Shown here piece after piece: positions 62,434-64,000 of a stretch of DNA of 64,000 bases. The notes under the pieces were generated by a model. The model saw only the letters and a program-made list of their open reading frames with translations. It was not told where the DNA came from and did not search any database. Both the position numbers and the translations under genes were made by a program. Location of the stretch: the NCBI RefSeq assembly GCF_947495025.1, contig NZ_CANLXG010000001.1, positions 124,001-188,000 of the forward strand. The letters are read 5' to 3'. Source of the DNA: an uncultured Roseobacter sp. (GTDB lineage Bacteria > Pseudomonadota > Alphaproteobacteria > Rhodobacterales > Rhodobacteraceae). Position 1 is the stretch's first letter; the number at the start of each line of letters is the position of its first letter.

Positions 62434-62988
62434 ATGAACAGGTCTCTGGCTGCGACCCGGTTGTTCCTGATGCGCTGCCTGGCTGTCATGGCACTCGTTC
62501 TCGTGGCATCCGTTGTTCAGGCCGATATTGAACGCTTTGTCGGGAGTTACGAGGGCAGCGCGGATGTGGTGTCCGCCGATGGCTCGACGCGACCGCGCGA
62601 CATGAGCGTCACGATCGGCACGACACAGGAAGGGTATACCGTCAGCTGGACATCAACGACCTATCGTCCGAACGGAACGGCCAAAGAAAAATCCTATTCC
62701 ATCGAATTTGTCCCCAGCGACCGGGCCGATGTCTTTGCTTCTGCAATGAAGCGCAATGTGTTCGGTCATTCGGTCCAGCTGGATCCCATGAAAGGCGAGC
62801 CCTATGTGTGGAGCCGGATTGATGGGGACACACTCAGCGTCTATTCACTTTTCGTGGCCGAGGACGGGGGGTACGAAATCCAGCAGTTCAACCGCACCCT
62901 GACCGAAGGCGGCCTGACGCTCGAATATCAGTCGGTCCGCAATGGCGAGATACAGCGTACTGTGACCACGTTTCTGAAAAAGATCTGA
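62434..62988 (+). CDS. Secreted hypothetical protein, lipocalin-like
   Basis: From ATG 62434 (AGGAGG ten bases upstream) the 184-residue protein has a signal peptide (ends near VVQA) and a beta-rich chain: FVGSYEGSADVVSADGS, VTIGTTQEGYTVSWTSTT and SYSIEFVPSDRADVFAS. The series of strands with the GSYEGS opening resembles lipocalin-like or nitrobindin-like barrels, but I cannot name the family. An ORF start at 62371 is not used because it lacks a ribosome binding site. It is divergent from fumC and converges on the SspB-like gene. Confidence 0.7.
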   Translation: MNRSLAATRLFLMRCLAVMALVLVASVVQADIERFVGSYEGSADVVSADGSTRPRDMSVTIGTTQEGYTVSWTSTTYRPNGTAKEKSYSIEFVPSDRADVFASAMKRNVFGHSVQLDPMKGEPYVWSRIDGDTLSVYSLFVAEDGGYEIQQFNRTLTEGGLTLEYQSVRNGEIQRTVTTFLKKI

Positions 62989-62990
62989 GG

Positions 62991-63506
62991 TTATTTGCGG
63001 AAGCTGTCCAGCGACACGATCTCTGCATCCCCGGGTTTGTCATCCCCGTCTTCTGAAACCGTGTTGACCGCATCGTCATTTTTGCGGGCAGCTGGCAGTT
63101 TTGCCGGCAAGGGTGACGCCTCATCTGAGGTGTCTTCGTCCCCTTCGTCGTCCTGCTGGGTTTCAAACCGCAGGCCGAACTCAACAGACGGGTCCACAAA
63201 CGTGCGTATCGCGTCATAGGGGATATAAAGCGGCTCTGGCGCATCACCGAAGTTCAGCGTAACCGCAAAGCCTTCTTCTCCGACATCCAGATTATCGTAC
63301 CAGTGCTGCATGACCACGGTCATCTCGCCGGGATACCGGTCAGAGAGCCAGTCGGCGAGCTCTGCATCCGGGTGGCTGGTGTCAAAAGTGATGAAAAAGT
63401 GGTGCGCGCCAGGCAGGCCATTGTCTGACACATCCTGAAGAACCTTGCGGATCAGGCCACGCATGGCGTCGTGCATTAGGTTTCCGTAGTCGATGCTTCG
63501 GCTCAT
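62991..63506 (-). CDS. SspB-like stringent starvation / ClpXP adaptor protein
   Basis: Alphaproteobacterial SspB-like proteins deliver ssrA-tagged and other substrates to ClpXP. The 171-residue protein starts at ATG 63506 (MSRSIDYGNLMHDAM) and has LIRKVLQDVSDNGLPGAHHFFITFDTSHPD, LSDRYPGEMTVVMQHWYDNL and YIPYDAIRTFVDPSVEFGLRF, followed by a disordered acidic/Pro tail (about 115-160) and a conserved C-terminal ending AEIVSLDSFRK, which resembles the ClpX-docking tail. Alternative in-frame start 63551 would add 15 residues. Confidence 0.85.
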   Translation of the reverse strand: MSRSIDYGNLMHDAMRGLIRKVLQDVSDNGLPGAHHFFITFDTSHPDAELADWLSDRYPGEMTVVMQHWYDNLDVGEEGFAVTLNFGDAPEPLYIPYDAIRTFVDPSVEFGLRFETQQDDEGDEDTSDEASPLPAKLPAARKNDDAVNTVSEDGDDKPGDAEIVSLDSFRK

Positions 63507-63590
63507 GGGGTTCCCCCGCGCGGTCAGACACGCAAAGCATAGCTGATTCATCAGCGGAGGAAAGAGGCAGCATCCGCAATTCCGGCAAAA

Positions 63591-64000
63591 TCAGAAGAGA
63601 CTGGTCAGCAGTCCGCAGAGTGCCATCAAAACCAGCGTCGGCAGGATGCCAGGGCGCAGAACCAGCATCAGCGTGGCGGCAAGCGTAGTAAGCAGAACCG
63701 CAACGGGATCAACCGACGCCGGAACGGGCAGGGGAGCGGCCAGAAACCGGTCTGTCTCGACGTGGCTGAAGATTACATGGATGGCAAACCAGACGGCGAG
63801 GTTCAGAATGACCCCGACCACCGCTGCGGTAATCGCTTCAAGCGCTGCTGCAAGCCGCGGGCGCGCACTGATCACATCGAGATACGGACCCGCGAGAAAG
63901 ATCCACAGAAAACACGGTGTGAACGTCACCCAGAGGGCCACAGCGCCGGCCGCGAGCGCCATCGGGAGCCCGCCCTGCGCGTATCCTGCCAGCAGAGCCA
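63591..64000 (-). CDS. chrA: Chromate transporter, C-terminal part (5' end outside window)
   Basis: The frame is open to the window edge, giving about 136 residues of the C-terminal half. It has the ChrA-type pattern AGYAQGGLPMALAAGAVAL, then TFTPCFLWIFLAGPYLDVI and AALEAITAAVVGVILNLAVW, with four to five membrane helices. ChrA proteins export chromate or import/export sulfate-like anions. The gene starts at higher coordinates outside the window. Confidence 0.82.
   Translation of the reverse strand, partial: ALLAGYAQGGLPMALAAGAVALWVTFTPCFLWIFLAGPYLDVISARPRLAAALEAITAAVVGVILNLAVWFAIHVIFSHVETDRFLAAPLPVPASVDPVAVLLTTLAATLMLVLRPGILPTLVLMALCGLLTSLF

Overview
The window is a stretch of GC-rich chromosome from an alphaproteobacterium, most likely a marine Rhodobacterales (Roseobacter group) species. 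The evidence is the combination of family markers and gene orders: an lptF-lptG-lptD-surA-pdxA-rsmA operon, a DUF1476 (F1-ATPase zeta inhibitor) protein, an alphaproteobacterial RNase E with a long acidic insert, DUF4167 and DUF4169 proteins, an SspB-like protein, a VPLP-type C-terminal sorting tail, and genes for using choline, betaine and ectoine. I saw no phage, insertion sequence, CRISPR array or plasmid gene. Most of the window is ordinary core chromosome.

Layout. 1-2.2 kb: end of prfA, prmC and a DUF4167 protein. 2.2-9.6 kb (minus): the envelope operon lptFG-lptD-surA-pdxA-rsmA, with gaps of a few bases or 4-bp overlaps. 9.7-17 kb: pepA-holC, an aspartic protease, MarC, an ABC-F ATPase, ndk with a clean terminator, a TfoX C-terminal-domain protein, a 38-residue small gene and an aldose epimerase. 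17-21.3 kb: an unrecognised gene divergent from a large CheB-CheR-PAS fusion. 21.4-24.3 kb: choXWV choline ABC transporter. 24.2-27.2 kb: a small cytochrome c behind an FNR-type promoter, a secreted VPLP-tail protein and a winged-helix/TPR protein. 27.3-31.1 kb: tRNA-Ser(GCT) and the ectoine-degradation genes doeA-doeB-doeD. 31.2-33.2 kb: a WD40-cytochrome c fusion and an unrecognised gene. 33.6-36.5 kb: a Cache/PAS histidine kinase with a FixJ-type regulator, flanked on both sides by near-identical palindromes. 37-39.6 kb: tRNA-Asn, an MBL hydrolase, an EnvZ-like kinase and a CAT-anticodon tRNA. 39.7-43.7 kb: purM-purN, rnd, a lipoprotein and sufE. 43.6-46.8 kb (minus): betaine-homocysteine methyltransferase, a corrinoid protein, DUF1638 and DUF1476. 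46.9-48.6 kb: purC-purS-purQ. 48.6-51.7 kb: dctB-dctD. 51.8-64 kb: a methyltransferase, rne, tusA, ccdA, a membrane hydrolase-like protein with a cytochrome P450, class I fructose-bisphosphate aldolase, fumC-DUF4169-RHH, a secreted protein, an SspB-like protein and the end of a chromate transporter.

How the parts fit. Three modules concern compatible solutes: uptake of choline (choXWV), breakdown of ectoine to aspartate semialdehyde (doeABD), and methyl transfer from betaine to homocysteine beside a corrinoid protein (bmt region). Purine genes occur in two clusters (purMN and purCSQ). Four sensor kinases or receptor-like proteins fall within 33 kb, two of them paired with regulators. The most interesting points are the bmt-corrinoid-DUF1638 module with an intrinsic terminator set directly before the DUF1638 ribosome binding site, the DctD-like regulator that lacks the sigma-54 contact loop, the palindrome-flanked two-component operon, the FNR-type class II promoter on a cytochrome gene, the WD40-cytochrome c fusion, and the unannotatable partner gene of the CheB-CheR fusion.
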